Shown: positions 31,801 through 44,500 of the stretch, in pieces
Numbering within the stretch: position 1 is the first letter of the stretch
How the letters are laid out: the number at the start of each line of letters is the position of its first letter
Assembly: GCF_905220565.1 (NCBI RefSeq)
Contig: NC_059414.1
Location: 7,748,001-7,812,000, forward strand
Direction: 5' to 3'
Origin: Melitaea cinxia
Lineage: Eukaryota > Arthropoda > Insecta > Lepidoptera > Nymphalidae
DNA length: 64,000 bases
Translations under genes and position numbers: made by a program
The notes under the pieces: model-generated
Told to the model about the DNA's origin: nothing
Database searches by the model: none
What the model saw: the letters and a program-made list of their open reading frames with translations, nothing else

Positions 31801-32758
31801 TACTTAATAATTCTACAGAAGGGTTTTTTATTAAGTACAGGATTCTTAATTAATAAAAAAAATACTCACTATTGTAAGTAGTAAAATTAGAAATCCTATA
31901 CGATTTTTGTACGCGAAAGGAGGTCCAGGTTATTTCTCTGCAATTGCAATTAACAATATTTCTCTTTATTTAGAGAGTTTTATACAATTATCTGACAGTC
32001 ACATTAATAAACTGAATCCTAGTTACAACATATATTTATTTGATATTTTTAACGTAACTTTAACGTATACTTTATAGCACATGAAAACGGCCGAATTTTT
32101 CTGGGATCCCCTTAACTTAGTATCAAGACTTACTGGGTGTACCGAATTTGATGCTATTTTTGGTATCTTTTCATATAGGTTCTATTGAGTCATTGGTAAT
32201 TGTGGTTGACCTATAAACCTATTTATGGGTGTTATTATTAAAAGAAGGCTGGCAGATAATAACAAACTTTTCCTTAAGTTATTCACTGACATGACACTAC
32301 TTAATATTTTTAATATAGTGTCATCTCAGTTACTATGACATTATTTTATATTTTTGTAATCAGTTTATACCACAAAATCAAATGTAATTTTATATGTAAC
32401 ATTTTTGTCATCAATACTAAATTGTATGGACTATTTTGTGCAGGCAATGGAGTATTATCGATCAGCAGCAGCCCTACAACATCCCGGAGCTCTTTATAAC
32501 CTCGGAATATATTATGGTCAAGGACGTGGTGGCCTTTCCCGTGATAATGTCACCGCTGTTCGACTACTGAAACTTGCAGCAGTTCAGGGTCAACAGGATG
32601 CTGTAACAGCTTTGAAAGCACTAAAAGAAGATACTCCTAGTAGTGATTTTTCACCTAATGCCAATACTTGGGAAAATAACCAGTCTCAGTTTACAAAACA
32701 TTCAAATATTGTTCCAATTCCTACTGCACTTTTTGTTGAAAATGTTAGATCTTGTTAA
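28885..32758 (+). CDS. DELE1: DELE1-like mitochondrial Sel1/TPR-repeat protein
   Basis: Four exons, 28885-29130, 29308-29696, 29777-29867 and 32444-32758, join in frame to 346 residues. The N-terminus (MWKYVTRRIRDTFERS) is basic and amphipathic, a likely mitochondrial targeting sequence. Residues 75-100 (LNRTWIGAITWSSALVFSWY) form a Trp-rich hydrophobic segment that parallels human DELE1. The C-terminal half has Sel1-like repeats: RSAAHRNHAPALYNLGLCYE LGLG and YRSAAALQHPGALYNLGIYY GQGRGG, then AVRLLKLAAVQGQQDAVTAL. In mammals DELE1 relays mitochondrial stress to the kinase HRI after OMA1 cleavage; whether insects use it the same way is inference. The last intron (2.6 kb) contains the repeat at 30102-30825. 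The insect protein is shorter than the human one (about 515 residues), with fewer repeats. Confidence 0.82.
30102..30825 (+). repeat. AACCGACTTC repeat, copy 3, with internal duplication
   Basis: Lies in the last intron of the DELE1-like gene. The left end is slightly truncated (starts in CTCTCAATTCG) and the right end is GAAGTCGGTTTTTT plus GCGAGCAAACACAATTA. An internal module of about 138 bp (TTTACTGGGTGTACC ... GAAATCGAGAGAAACTCTTG) occurs twice in tandem. This module resembles the 130-bp tandem unit at 48724-49545. Confidence 0.75.
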
Positions 32759-34901
32759 GAAAAAAATTACAAAACTACTAAATATGATATTTTCTTAAGT
32801 ATTCCAACATTTTAAAATGGTAATGGCTTTTCTGTTGTCTGTTTTTTAAATGTTATTTTAAAACTTATCTTAATAACTTTGAATTTCGGACATTATTGAA
32901 AAATGTTCAGTGTTTCTTACTGTCAAATTAAAAATGATAAATTATAAAATGTATATTAATTATTTGTAAAATCAAGGTCTTTTCATTTTCAACAAAAAAG
33001 AATTTTTGATACTATGAAAATACCAATTATCTCTATAGTTGTTCTAAACAAAAGATATCTCATAAAATAGAGGACTAATAGTGGTTGTAATTTAAACGGA
33101 ATTAAATTCCATTTATTAGTTTGTAAGTGTAAGGATTTTTCTTTTTTTTAGGATATCTCGCATTTGTAATGTAAACAAGAACAATATAAGGACAATTTTT
33201 TTATGACTAAGGAAATATCGAATATCATAGTTATTTGAAACAATAATAAGGGTTTTATTTAGTAATGGTACAATAAAAAACAAAGTGACTTTACCCCATG
33301 GCATCATCTATTCTCTCAGTTTTTTATTATGATATAAAATATAATACAAATGTTTCCAAAGCAGTTTGTCACCTTGTGATCAGCTTAATCATACTAACAA
33401 GTTGCTTAGTAAATTGATGATGAGTTACTCCACATGTGGTTATAGTTGGGTTATAAATATAATGTTTATGCTTGTTTTAATGTATATGCGCTTTAGATCC
33501 GGTTAAATAATACTGTAACTGATTGAATATTGTATTTAAATTTCAGTTGAAATTTAGTTGTTATTTGTTTTGATATTATTTAAAAATATCACATTTTAAT
33601 AGTCAATTGTCACTCCTGAGAAGTCTTTTTAAAAAAATTAGATTTGAAGGAAGATATTTAGATTATTCATTTTTCCAAAAATAAAATAAAAATTAAAATA
33701 CAATATTGCTAAGAAACTGTTACCTCACTCGTGAAACGGTTATCCATGTACATTACACCATTAAAATTGTAACTAAACAAAAAATCAATAGTCAATCTTT
33801 TTAATTACATTCAATTAGAAGTCATTAATTAATTTAAAAGTTTTAATAGAAAACAACACAATTATCTGGGGAAGATCAATTTCATAATGTAAATCGGTGG
33901 AAGGATAATCGTAACCAAATTTTTTTGCATCAGTAACAAATGCGAAACACAAATCAGTGCGAGGAAATCAATAGTTTCAATTGTTACCATTGTTTGATGC
34001 TGACCAAGATTTGAGCACGAGGGAACAAATAATAGAGAAAGTTAAAAATAACGCACATAATTTCTGACAATAGAATACATTTGACATTGACTAGACCTTA
34101 TTAACTGCTTTAATTTTCGATGTTCGTTAAAATATGCTTTGTGCAATGCTAAACGCACTGAATCACTATAATTAATGTTTAGTATCTTTAACTGGTCGGT
34201 TTACAACGTTAACCAATGTGTGTATGTGCAACTTGCCCCTATGAACGTTTTCACTGATCTTCTAAATAGTCTATTTTATACAACACACAACATTACTTAT
34301 TTAAAAAAATTGATACATTTTCGTAACAATCACAATATCTAGATTGTATTGCAGAAAAATACGTGTGGGAATGAAATATTATCTAAGTGATTACCACTAT
34401 AAACAAAACAAAAAATCAAACATGAATGGTGAATGTTGTACAGAAACCCTCCATCAATCTGTAACAAAACGTTTTTTATATATCCATCTATGCTCATACT
34501 TAAAGCTGAAGATCGTTCAAACATGCTAATTAAGAAAGATAATAAAGCTTGAAAATGCTTCTAGATTACCAATGAGCTATAATTAAAATATTTCGAGGCT
34601 TAGGTGAAATTAAGGATGGTGTTTAATAAAAAAATATACATTTAAAGTGTTTGTTTCTTATTATGTAAATATTAAATAATACATCTCTGTATAAAATCTT
34701 AAAGGTCGATTTCACCAGTTGTGGCTAAATTTATCTAAAGCAATTTATTTCTGCACATAAGTTACAAATAGACTTTAATAGTAGGAGGTAAATCATTAGG
34801 ACCTGCTTAATTAATAAAATACTACTTTTAGATTAATATTTGCGAATAGAAATATTTCATAAATATAATGGAATTTGTAATATTTTTTTTATAATAATTG
34901 G
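32759..34901. other. Intergenic region, 3' of the DELE1-like gene
   Basis: About 2.1 kb of AT-rich sequence. The first few hundred bases should be 3' UTR. No ORF, RNA gene or repeat family shared with the rest of the window was recognised. Confidence 0.5.
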
Positions 34902-35708
34902 TATATCGTCGCCTTGGTGGTGAAAAGAGCTAAGCCACATTTTTGGGTAAATTGAGATAATAATAACACATCAATCGAAAAACTTTGAAAAGTACAGTGG
35001 TTCACCACTGTCTTCAGACAGTTAACTGATATTTTAGTTGTAACCTTCAATTCCAGTAAAGTGTGAAAGAAGCTAAATGAAAATACGCATATTCCCTGCA
35101 GTAGTGAAACTTCCTCAAGTGGCACCTTTCTTCACCAATACAATCCCCAACCAATAACGAATTTTCTTTTGTGCTAAACAGAGCTAAGCAGCATAGTACA
35201 GTTCGTGACCACCGTGCGTCGCCACATACGCCGAATCGGCCGAACTTGTGTAATCGTGTTTGTTGTCGTGTGTTTTAACTGTTTAGTTTTAATGTTTTCA
35301 ATTCACGTGGCAAATTGTTAGTTCAATTGTGTTTGAAGGGTGCTATTAACAGCGAGAATAATACCCTTGGTAAGTAATTATTATTTCTCATATATTATTT
35401 TTAACTTTTAAGGTTATAATCAAATAATGAAATATCATAACCTAAAGTGATAAAATGTTGTTCATGAACGAAAATTTAATAAACACAGCCAGCTCAAAGG
35501 ACTGAACTCAACTTTAACAAAGACTAAAACTTGTCTTATTTAATTTAGTAGAATGTAAAGACGTATTTTCATTCATAAACAACCTTTTATTGAGTTACTT
35601 ATAATTCTAAAGAACGATTACCAACTATTCTCAAGTGATAAATCAATTTATGTTGCAATGATAAAACAGATAACACAGCTGAATATGCCTTATCCTTTTT
35701 TTTAAGAT

Positions 35709-36398
35709 TCAAATGGACATACCACAAGTGAGACAGAAGAGCCTTCAACTTCAAAAAACAAAAATGGACAAAACGTTAAAGAGAAAGGAACAGTGGATAT
35801 TAATGAAAATAACTGTGAGAGAAAATGTGAGATATGAAACTACATTTTTTAACCGACTGCAAAAAAGGAGGAGGTTACTCAATTCGACCGTATATATTTT
35901 TTATGTATGTTCGGCGATAACTTCGTCGTTTATGAACCGATTTTGATAATTCTTTTTTTGTTGGAAAGAAGATATCCCAACTTAGGTACCATGATAAGGA
36001 AAGTAGGATCTGATAATGAGATCCCAGAGAAATCGAGGGGAACCCTCGAAAATCGTAGTGACAACTAGTGCGTTTGTTAATTAATTTATTATTTATTACT
36101 TGTCGATGTAATTGAAGTCAGTTTTTTTTCGTTTGCTATCAAACACAATTATTGTAAAAACAGTCCATCTGTTGTGTACTGTTGTAATAAGGATTTATTT
36201 TTTTAGATTCAAATGGACATACCACAAGTGAGACAGAAGAGCCTTCAACTTCAAAAAACAGAAATGGACAAAACGTTAAAGAGATGGGAACAGTGGATAT
36301 TAATGAAAATAACTGTGAGAGAGAATGTGAGATATGAAACTGCATTTTTGTAAAAACATTCCATCTGTTGTCTACTGTTCTAATAAAGATTGTTTTTA
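35709..36398 (+). repeat. Tandemly duplicated small exon with its 3' intron
   Basis: Two near-identical blocks, 35709-35850 and 36207-36346, each preceded by a T-rich AG acceptor. Each reads SNGHTTSETEEPSTSKN and onward to NENNCER. Each is followed by intron sequence containing CCATCTGTTGT. The first copy is split in its trailing intron by the repeat at 35851-36153; the second copy shows the empty site. The duplication therefore predates that insertion. Confidence 0.8.
35851..36153 (+). repeat. AACCGACTTC repeat, copy 4 (short form)
   Basis: A 303-bp copy from AACCGACTGC to AAACACAATTATT, inserted within the duplicated intron of the transposon. The undisturbed copy at about 36346-36352 fixes both ends to within a base or two. 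Confidence 0.8.
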
Positions 36399-36399
36399 G

Positions 36400-38239
36400 A
36401 TTCAGGTGATGGAACGGATCTTCCGTTTGCAGGTTCTGACTCTGATGAAGATCCCAACTACATTGAATCACACCCTACTTCCAATTCTTCGGGAAATGAG
36501 GTCATAGAACGCCATAGAAGGAGCAAGAAAACAAGCAATGCTCTGAAGATTGTGAAAGAAAATAACCAAAGAGGTGAAGTAGAAGACAATAACCAAAAAG
36601 GTAAAGTAGAAGTTAAACTAACAAGAAAGCGGAAACGTTTGATAACAACTTGGAAAAGAAATAAACAACGACAGCTTAGGCTTGAAGGTAAAGAACACTT
36701 ATCTCAAAATGGAAACATTGTGAGAGGTAAAGCTGTTAAACCAGTAATGTGTAAATGTCATTATAACTGTAATGAAAAATTTAGCATGCACGAAAGAGAA
36801 TAAATTTTTAATGACTATTTATCCCTTAAAGATGAGAGGTCAAGGTGGAGCTTTATCAGCAAGTGTGTTTCAAAGAATGTGCCAAAAAGGCGGTATGCAG
36901 TAATTGATGAAACCAATGCTTTTTCAAGAAGAAAATATACCCCTAGTGTACTCTTTGACATCTCCGATAGGAAAACAACAAGTTTGCAAAAACTTTTTTC
37001 TCGGCGCTTTAGATATTTCTGGGAAAAAAATCGAAACCGCGATGAAAAAGACCCTAGATACTGGAGTTGTAGAAGAAGACAAAAGAGGTTTCAACCCAGC
37101 CCCAAATAAAATTACAGAACACCATAGAGAGATTGTACGAAGTCACATAAATTCAATTCAAGTAGTAGAATCACACTATTGTAGGACTTCTTCTAAAAGG
37201 ATGTATCTCCCTTCTGGGTTATCAGAAAATCGCTTGTATCAAGATTATCTGAAATATTGCGAAGGGCTCAATGAGACACCAGTCACTTCTTCTTTCTACA
37301 AGCATATTTTCACTACAGAATATAATTATGGTTTCCATAGACTCAAGAAAGATCAATGCGATTATTGCACTCAGTTTAAAAATAAATCAGAGGATGAAAA
37401 ATTAAAGAGTCAACATGATTTTGAGTAACATATTTTAAGAAAACAAGAAGCCAAAGAAAGGGCTCGTAATGATACAAGCTTCGGGTCATACACCATGGAT
37501 TTGGAAAAAATCTTACTTACTCCTCAGCTTGGAATTGGGCAATTGTACTACAAAAAAAAAAAAATTTTAAGACATATAATTTTACAGTTTATACACTTGC
37601 AGATGGAACTGTGTCAAATTTCATGTGGCACGAAACTGACGGGACTAAAGGAGCATCAGAAGTAGCTACCTGTTTGTGGCAGTTACTTTCTGATTTGCCT
37701 CCTGAAGTAACTGAAGTGACATTTTATTCTGACACTGCTTCTGGACAGAATCGAAATACGATTGTGTCTGCAATGTTTATAAAAGCTTTATCTTTATCAG
37801 ATACCTTAAAAGTTATCAATCAAAAGTTTATGGAGTCGGGACATTCAGAAATGGAAAGCGACAGTGTCCATTCTACTATTGAAAATAGAGGAAGAAAAAT
37901 AGATATATTCATTCCAGACCAGTGGTATACAGTGGCAAGAACGACCAAATTGAGTAATCCTCCTGTACTGTGAAGGAAATGGATTACACTAAATTCCTAG
38001 ATTTTAAAACATATAGCAAACAACTAATAACAAACGGGAATAAAAATGTAGATGGCAATATTATGAGGTGGCTGGATGTTAAGTGGTTACAGTTTAAAAA
38101 AGATTCACCATTGTATATTTATTATAAAAACCAGTTAAGTGAAAAAGATTTCCAACAATTATGCATTAGGAGGCCAACCCGGGAAAAATTTACTACAAAT
38201 AATGTTGACCAACTTATACCACTCCCGCTTTTCAATTGA
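36400..38239 (+). pseudogene. Broken DDE-like transposase of the 34902-38914 element
   Basis: After the acceptor at 36398-36399 the frame reads SGDGTDLPFAGSDSDEDPNY, then a basic region (KLTRKRKRLITTWKRNKQ) and a Cys/His segment (MCKCHYNCNEKF). In-frame TAA codons stand at 36801-36803 and 37426-37428, each where related proteins would carry an ordinary residue. Frame changes occur near 36930, at the A-tract 37551-37564 and near 37970. Recognisable blocks are CDYCTQFKNKSEDE, FYSDTASGQNRN, SGHSEMESDSVHSTIE and the C-terminal REKFTTNNVDQLIPLPLF. The aspartates and glutamate in the second and third blocks are DDE candidates. Proteins of this type are abundant in insect genomes; I could not decide the superfamily (Sola-like is possible). 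Confidence 0.72.
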
Positions 38240-39033
38240 CGAAAAAAAAATTAAAAGATTTATTATCTCTATGTAGCACAAATAAAATACCGTCCGCCTA
38301 CCATGAATTTTACCAAAACCTGGGAACTACTGGGAGCACTAACTCTGACTCTGATGTATTTGAGAAGATGTAATCATTTTACATGACTTCTTATTTCTTG
38401 TACATGATATAATTATAAATTTAATTTGAAAATTAATTTTTAATTTTTTTTTCATTATGATAATCATTTAAATTTAATAAAGAAAGTTTCAAGTTGTAAT
38501 TGTTTATTATTTATAAAATGTAATGTGCCTTTTGAGGGTTTGAGACCATTATGACCATACTAATACCCTACCATAATTGGTGGGGTGGCTGATATTATAA
38601 TAATAGTTTATTTATATCACTTAGCTTTTTTCACATGCATAAACATGAATTATTAGGTCTTAGTTATATTAGGGTGGTGAAAGGAGCTAAATGTTAATTA
38701 TCTAATTATCACCAGTGATAAGTTTTTAAATTTTTTAATATTATCAGTTTCAAAGTAGACGGCCTTAATATATGAGAGCTAGCTTTCATTAAATTAAGGT
38801 AAATAAATAAATAGATACAAATGAATAATTATTATTAAGTAAAACTTTCATGTCCATTTCCTACAAACAGCAGTTGTGTGGCTTAGCTCACTTCTCCTCC
38901 AAGACGACGATATAACAGAATAATTTAATATCGATACTGTAATCTGTCAAATAGCATTAACCACTACTGGTGAAACAGGTGCTCGGTCGACTCTCACAAA
39001 CAACAAACACGTATTTACAAGTATAGCTCGCGC

Positions 39034-41485
39034 TCAGTACTTGCGCGCGTAGTCGCGCGCGGCGGGCGGGTAGCGCTCGGCGTAGGGCGCGGCGGGCGGC
39101 GGCGCGGCGTAGGCGGGCGGGTAGCGCGCCTCGTACGCGCCGCCGTAGCGCGCCTCGCCGCCCGACCACGCCTCGCCGCCTCCCGCGCCACTGCCTGCAA
39201 ACGAAGCGATCGTTTAATATATGTTCATCTTAAAAAAATTTTTCTTCAACTAGGTCGTAACTTATAGACGCCTGCAACACCAGAAGCATAGCGAAACGAC
39301 TCCGACTCTAAGTCCTATCGCCCCAGGAACTCACCACAGGATCACGACTCCGCTTAACCTTTTGACCGCCATAGTCATCTATACTTGACAAGGGCTCGCG
39401 AGTCCTGTGCGCCAGCGACGTCTATAGGTGACAAAAAACCCGGACCACAATAATATTAAATAAAGTTATTAAATAAATATTTCTAGTATTTTAATTCAAC
39501 ATTTCTGAAAGTAGAATATCCCTGCAACATTTGAGTATAAAAAACAAGTCTTTTAAAGCTACACGTACTGAGAAACATTGAAATAAAAACATGCATTCTT
39601 ATTCCACGTAAATGATATGTCCAGAACGCTGAAGTCGTCTATAGTTGACCGCTAGGGATGTGACGCAAGAGGTATAAATAAATAATAAATAAATAAATAT
39701 CTACAACACACACACACACGGTCATCTGTTCCTAAAGTAAGCAACTTAATGCTTGTGTTATAACTTGGTAACAGCTGACTGGTATATGTACATTTTTTTT
39801 GATAAGCATACATATAAATAAATATATATTACACCCAGACTCGGGGTGGGGATCGAACCCTCCGGAGCAGAAAGTACCTGCTGACCTGTAGTCACTACAA
39901 CCTGCACCAACAGTCAAAATGGTATAGATGTTTTTAAGCTATTCAAAATTCAACCCAAACGTGTTATATTTTCTATAAATAATTTGATATTTGAATAAAA
40001 CAAAAGGTAAAAAACAAAAATATCATCAGCTAACACATAAATAGCAAATTGATAAAAAAATCAAATCAACTAAAATCAATCAAATCGCCATAATAAATCT
40101 GATATCTCAAATCTGGCGCATCTCTAGCGCGTAGTCATTAATCCGTTCTCTACACGCCGTTGTCAAGTATAGACGACACGCTGGTGACGTCATAAGCGAA
40201 TAGCGAGAAAACTAGTGCAGTGCAACACGAGCGATAGCTTAGAACATCGTCGCATTTTGGAAGGCGTCGACGATTTTAATAATATACAATTACTAATTTA
40301 AAAAAAAAAAAAAAAAAAAAAATTATCTAAGGTCAAGAGCGAAATTACGATTTTCTTTCTCATTCTCAAAATCATCTGGCAGCATCAATACCATCTCTAA
40401 CCCCCACTCTGATAAAAGCTTTTTTTCTGAGACCCATGTCTTTGGTGTCGTGAACTTAAATGGCTACTTACTCAATACTGTAGTACTGTAATAGTACTAA
40501 AGTACTATTTGCTACCTAAGCAAAAAAATATTTAACGCATGTAAATATTTCTTTTAAACCAAGGCTGGCACCGACCGCATCGATTATATTAATTTGCTTC
40601 ATCGGATCAACTACCGAGTTGGGGAATAGTGGAACACGGGGCACTATGGAACAGTGTTGATAAAAATTTGAATTCTAAAGTAATTCGTGTGGTAACGCTT
40701 CGACCAATTACAGCGCGTCTAGCGCCAAACGAGGACGTAGTGAAATATGGCGGCGTGACAACGATGGAACTGTGAATAGAAAAATATTGTATATTTTCTT
40801 GTTCAAAATTTGAGATTTCTTTTCAAAGTACTTTCTTTTTAGTAAAAAAGTTTAAAGAATAGGTAAATGATATTTTTTTTTTCATTAATCTTAATCATTT
40901 TGTCTATTTGAGACAATTGTGTGGAAAGTTAAAAAAATAACCTAACTTTTTATAAAACTCGTTTGAAACTTTGGCTCCCTTATGGGGCACTATGGAACGG
41001 GGCACAGTAGAATACTGTTCTAATGAACCTTAGATAATAAACTATTATCTAATAAGATAATAATTGTGTTTGCAGGCAAACGAAAAAACCAACTTCAATT
41101 ATATCGACAAGTAATATAACGTAGGTAGACGAAAAAATAGTCAAGTAAATACGCATTATCAAAAATCAATCAAAAAGTTGTAATCGGATTTCGATGAAAT
41201 TTAAATGTGACTACATGATAAACATCCGATTTCGATTAAATTAAAAATCATCAAAATCCTCTTTCCCTCGATTTCTCTAGGATCTATCTCCTAGGGTTAT
41301 CTCCTTTCCAACAAAAAAAGAATTATCAAAATCGGTTCATAAACGACGATGTTATCCCAACATATAGAACATAAATAAAAAACTATATATAAAATATATA
41401 TGGAATCGGTCGAATTGAGTAACCTCCTCCTTTTTTGAAGTCGGTTAAAAATTACAAATTTGAATTAGGTTAATTTTTTAAAATT

Positions 41486-41570
<85 letters not shown>

Positions 41571-44500
41571 CGATTCGATTCGAAATCGATATATAGCGTG
41601 CGGCTTCCTTGCGTAAGACACAGCACGTCTAAGAGTTTCAAAACCGTAGGTCAGCTGCGCCGTAGTCGTCCAGTCGTGACAGTGACGTCATGGCGATAGA
41701 AAAGAGTGTTGTGCTTTACTACGATTATTTTTGTAGTTTGTTTTTTATTTATGATGTTGTAAGTATATATAACGAGTGCAAGATAACACAAGAAAAATAT
41801 TGAAAAATAAACCTTCCTAGATTAAATAAGTAGTCATTTATTGCATAAAAACCAGCAAAAATAAGTCACTGTGTGGTTCTCGATAACGATTCCTGGCAGC
41901 ACTATTTTTTTCGTAGGTATTTTTGTTTATTTTATGCCTTGGCGTACAGGGCACGGGAATGGATTTGAGGCGTGGCAGTCAAAAGGTTAAGAGCAGTATT
42001 ATTTAGCCGTGTAAGATCCAGGTACTTTCTCAGTCGGACTGCTCTTAAATTTTTATCAGGATGTATCCTGCTGGGCACAGCCTACCTCATCTCAAATATT
42101 TGTTGAAATAAAATTTGTAACTATTATAGAAATGGGAAGCAAATGCCCTTAATACTAGTACTTTCGATAATTTTAATTGCAAATTTTAACTTTTACCTTT
42201 AGATGGAGCAGTAGCGTCTGGATATCTGCTCGATGCATTCCAACTGCGTGGTTCTGGCTTGCCAGGTGGAGATGGACGATACGACCGGCTTTCTCTCGAG
42301 TCGTAGGAACGGCTGTTAATTAACATTGCCTAGTTCAGTAAAATGTAGAATACCCAAATGTACTGTTGTATTGTGATACTAAAAATCACATTACTATTAA
42401 AAATAACAAAAGCTAGCATGTAACTACTGTTGAGTTTTTAGATGCTGTATTTGCCTTTGAAATTCATTGTTTGACAGTGAAGAAAAATATTGTGAGAAAG
42501 TCTGCATATTTGATATGAAATTTTATGATATATATATGAAAAAAAAAAAATGCTCTAGTAAAAGTATGGTGAATTAATATATGGACGGGATGCCTATACG
42601 CTTCTTAATGTAAATCTCTCTTTAAGTCTATACTTGCAAATACCTTGGTTCTTTTGGTCTCGTCCCTGGAGGTATTTGTTGTCTTGAATCCTCAGGAGCA
42701 CTTCCGTTACTTGGGTATTTCAAATTGCCCGCTGAAAGAGAAAATCTAAATTACTTATATATTACAAAGGAATATACATACAAGTATATATTATCAATTT
42801 AGTAAAAAAACAAGCAAATAATTGTACAATTGCCAGAAAATAAATTTAGTATTAATTAAAAAAAAAAAAAAATTACTAAATTAATTCAAGATTTTATTAG
42901 TGGCAATATGCTTCAGCCTGTAGTATCCCATGGCTGGGCATATACCTCTTTCCTCATGTAGGAGAAGGATCAGAACTTGAGCAACCCGCTCAGTTGGAGG
43001 ATATTCCCTACTATGAGAAACAATTGCTATCAGGTGTACCGTCGGCCAAGAAAGTGGTGTACTACCCTAAGGTTGAATGCCGCTTGCAGATTCATAGGCG
43101 ATAGATTAGTTTCGCTTGCAGATCAATCTGACAACTTCTATTGCCGTCTTTATCTGATAATTGATAACGATTATAACTGTTTGTAACATGACAGCTGCTC
43201 TTAGTTTGAACTTGATGTAACCAATGACGCCGTAAATTCATAATTCTAAACAACAACTTACATAAAGATGTAAAGGCACGAGGCGAGTCCACAAATATAC
43301 CTACAATTTCTGTAAACTTGTAATTACAATATGCGTTCAATAAAACAGTTCATTTCAGGATGTTTTTTTAATATATTGTCAGAAAGAAAAGCTAAAAATA
43401 GATTTATCCTTTTATTAAATTTTCACAATCACTGTTAAAATACTTAATATTAAAAACATAAACATAGCAATATGGTAACATTTAGAAGAGGTTAGAAAAA
43501 TTTTAAATTTAGAAAAGAGTGTAACCGCCATTTTCCTTGATAACCTCTAAAAGTCGAGACCTCATTGAACCAACAAGCCGTGAACAAGTATCGGTTCCGC
43601 GCATTTCCTCCCAAATAGAATTACAGTGTCTCTGTCGTTATTGGAGAGATCCAACAAACTTCCCCATCTTCTTCACGACGAATCCAAAACCGGACACAAC
43701 GTCTCGATATATTCAAATTCCGCGATATCGCACTGATACTGCATCCCTCAATAAATTGGACAATTATTTGTGCCCTTTCGGCAATGGTAAAGTTGGCAGG
43801 CATTGAAGATGATATTTATATGCAGTTGAGTAAAAAATAATACGGAAAATATTTTAGAGGAAAATAATTATAGAAATTAATTAAATATATTTGACAAAAT
43901 GTCTATTGTTAGTTTTCTTTATTAAATGGAATTTGGTTGTCTATTTAAATGGTTTTTATTACTTTTGTTTGGAAACATTTCAATTTCTTTGTAGAAATTA
44001 ATGTCCTCTTTTTTATTTTATTTATACCTAATAGAGTTTAAGATGACATGTATAATAATGATGTATGAATACTTATCAATTAGATTGACGTCATTATTAT
44101 ATGTCTATTTCAGTAATATCTTTTAATAACAAATCTTGTTGTAATTTTCGATGACCAGGAAACTAAATCAAACATGGTACACCACTTTCTTGGCCGACCG
44201 TACATGATAACAATCGGGACCGACGGCTTAACGTGCTCTCTGAGGTACGGTGGGGAGACCCACAAGGACTGCACAAACACCCAGACCACGGCAAACATCG
44301 TATGGCCAATACAAAGGCCTGCCATGTGTGGAGATCGAACCCATAACCACCAGCGCAACCGCCACAAACCAGTGCTGTGACCGTTGTTTGTGTGTATTTT
44401 GCGGCGCTTTATTTATTACTAGACTACTAATTTTATAGTAAAACACATTTATTTAAACTGCGGAGTTTTTTCTCGATTCTTCTCTGCAGAATCTACATTC

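Larger units (their letters stand above)
34902..38914 (+). mobile_element. 4 kb TIR transposon of uncertain superfamily
   Basis: Inverted ends of about 37 bp: left TATATCGTCGCCTTGGTGG followed by GAGCTAAGCCACA; right the inverse with TATATCGTCGTCTTGGAGG and GAGCTAAGCCACA. The GAGCTAA motif recurs near both ends (35181, 38687). It contains a plus-strand multi-exon transposase gene that is now broken (36400-38239), a probable 5' exon ending at the donor near 35370, and a duplicated small exon (35709-36346). The target duplication could not be fixed. Confidence 0.78.
39358..41986. mobile_element. piggyBac-like non-autonomous element at TTAA sites
   Basis: Inverted ends CCTTTTGACCGCCA (left) and CCTTTTGACTGCCA (right, inverse) are each bordered by TTAA (39354-39357 and 41987-41990), the diagnostic piggyBac target. 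Internal motifs with GTCTATA..TTGAC recur near the ends (39377, 39420, 39629 and inverted near 40160). It fills most of the last SAFB intron and encodes no transposase. It has received a SINE (39715-39920), an AACCGACTTC repeat (41059-41448) and an (AT)n tract. Confidence 0.78.

Noticed and set aside
40617..41025. GGGGCACTATGGAAC repeated motif as transposon ends
   Set aside because: The two occurrences are in direct, not inverted, orientation and no borders could be set.
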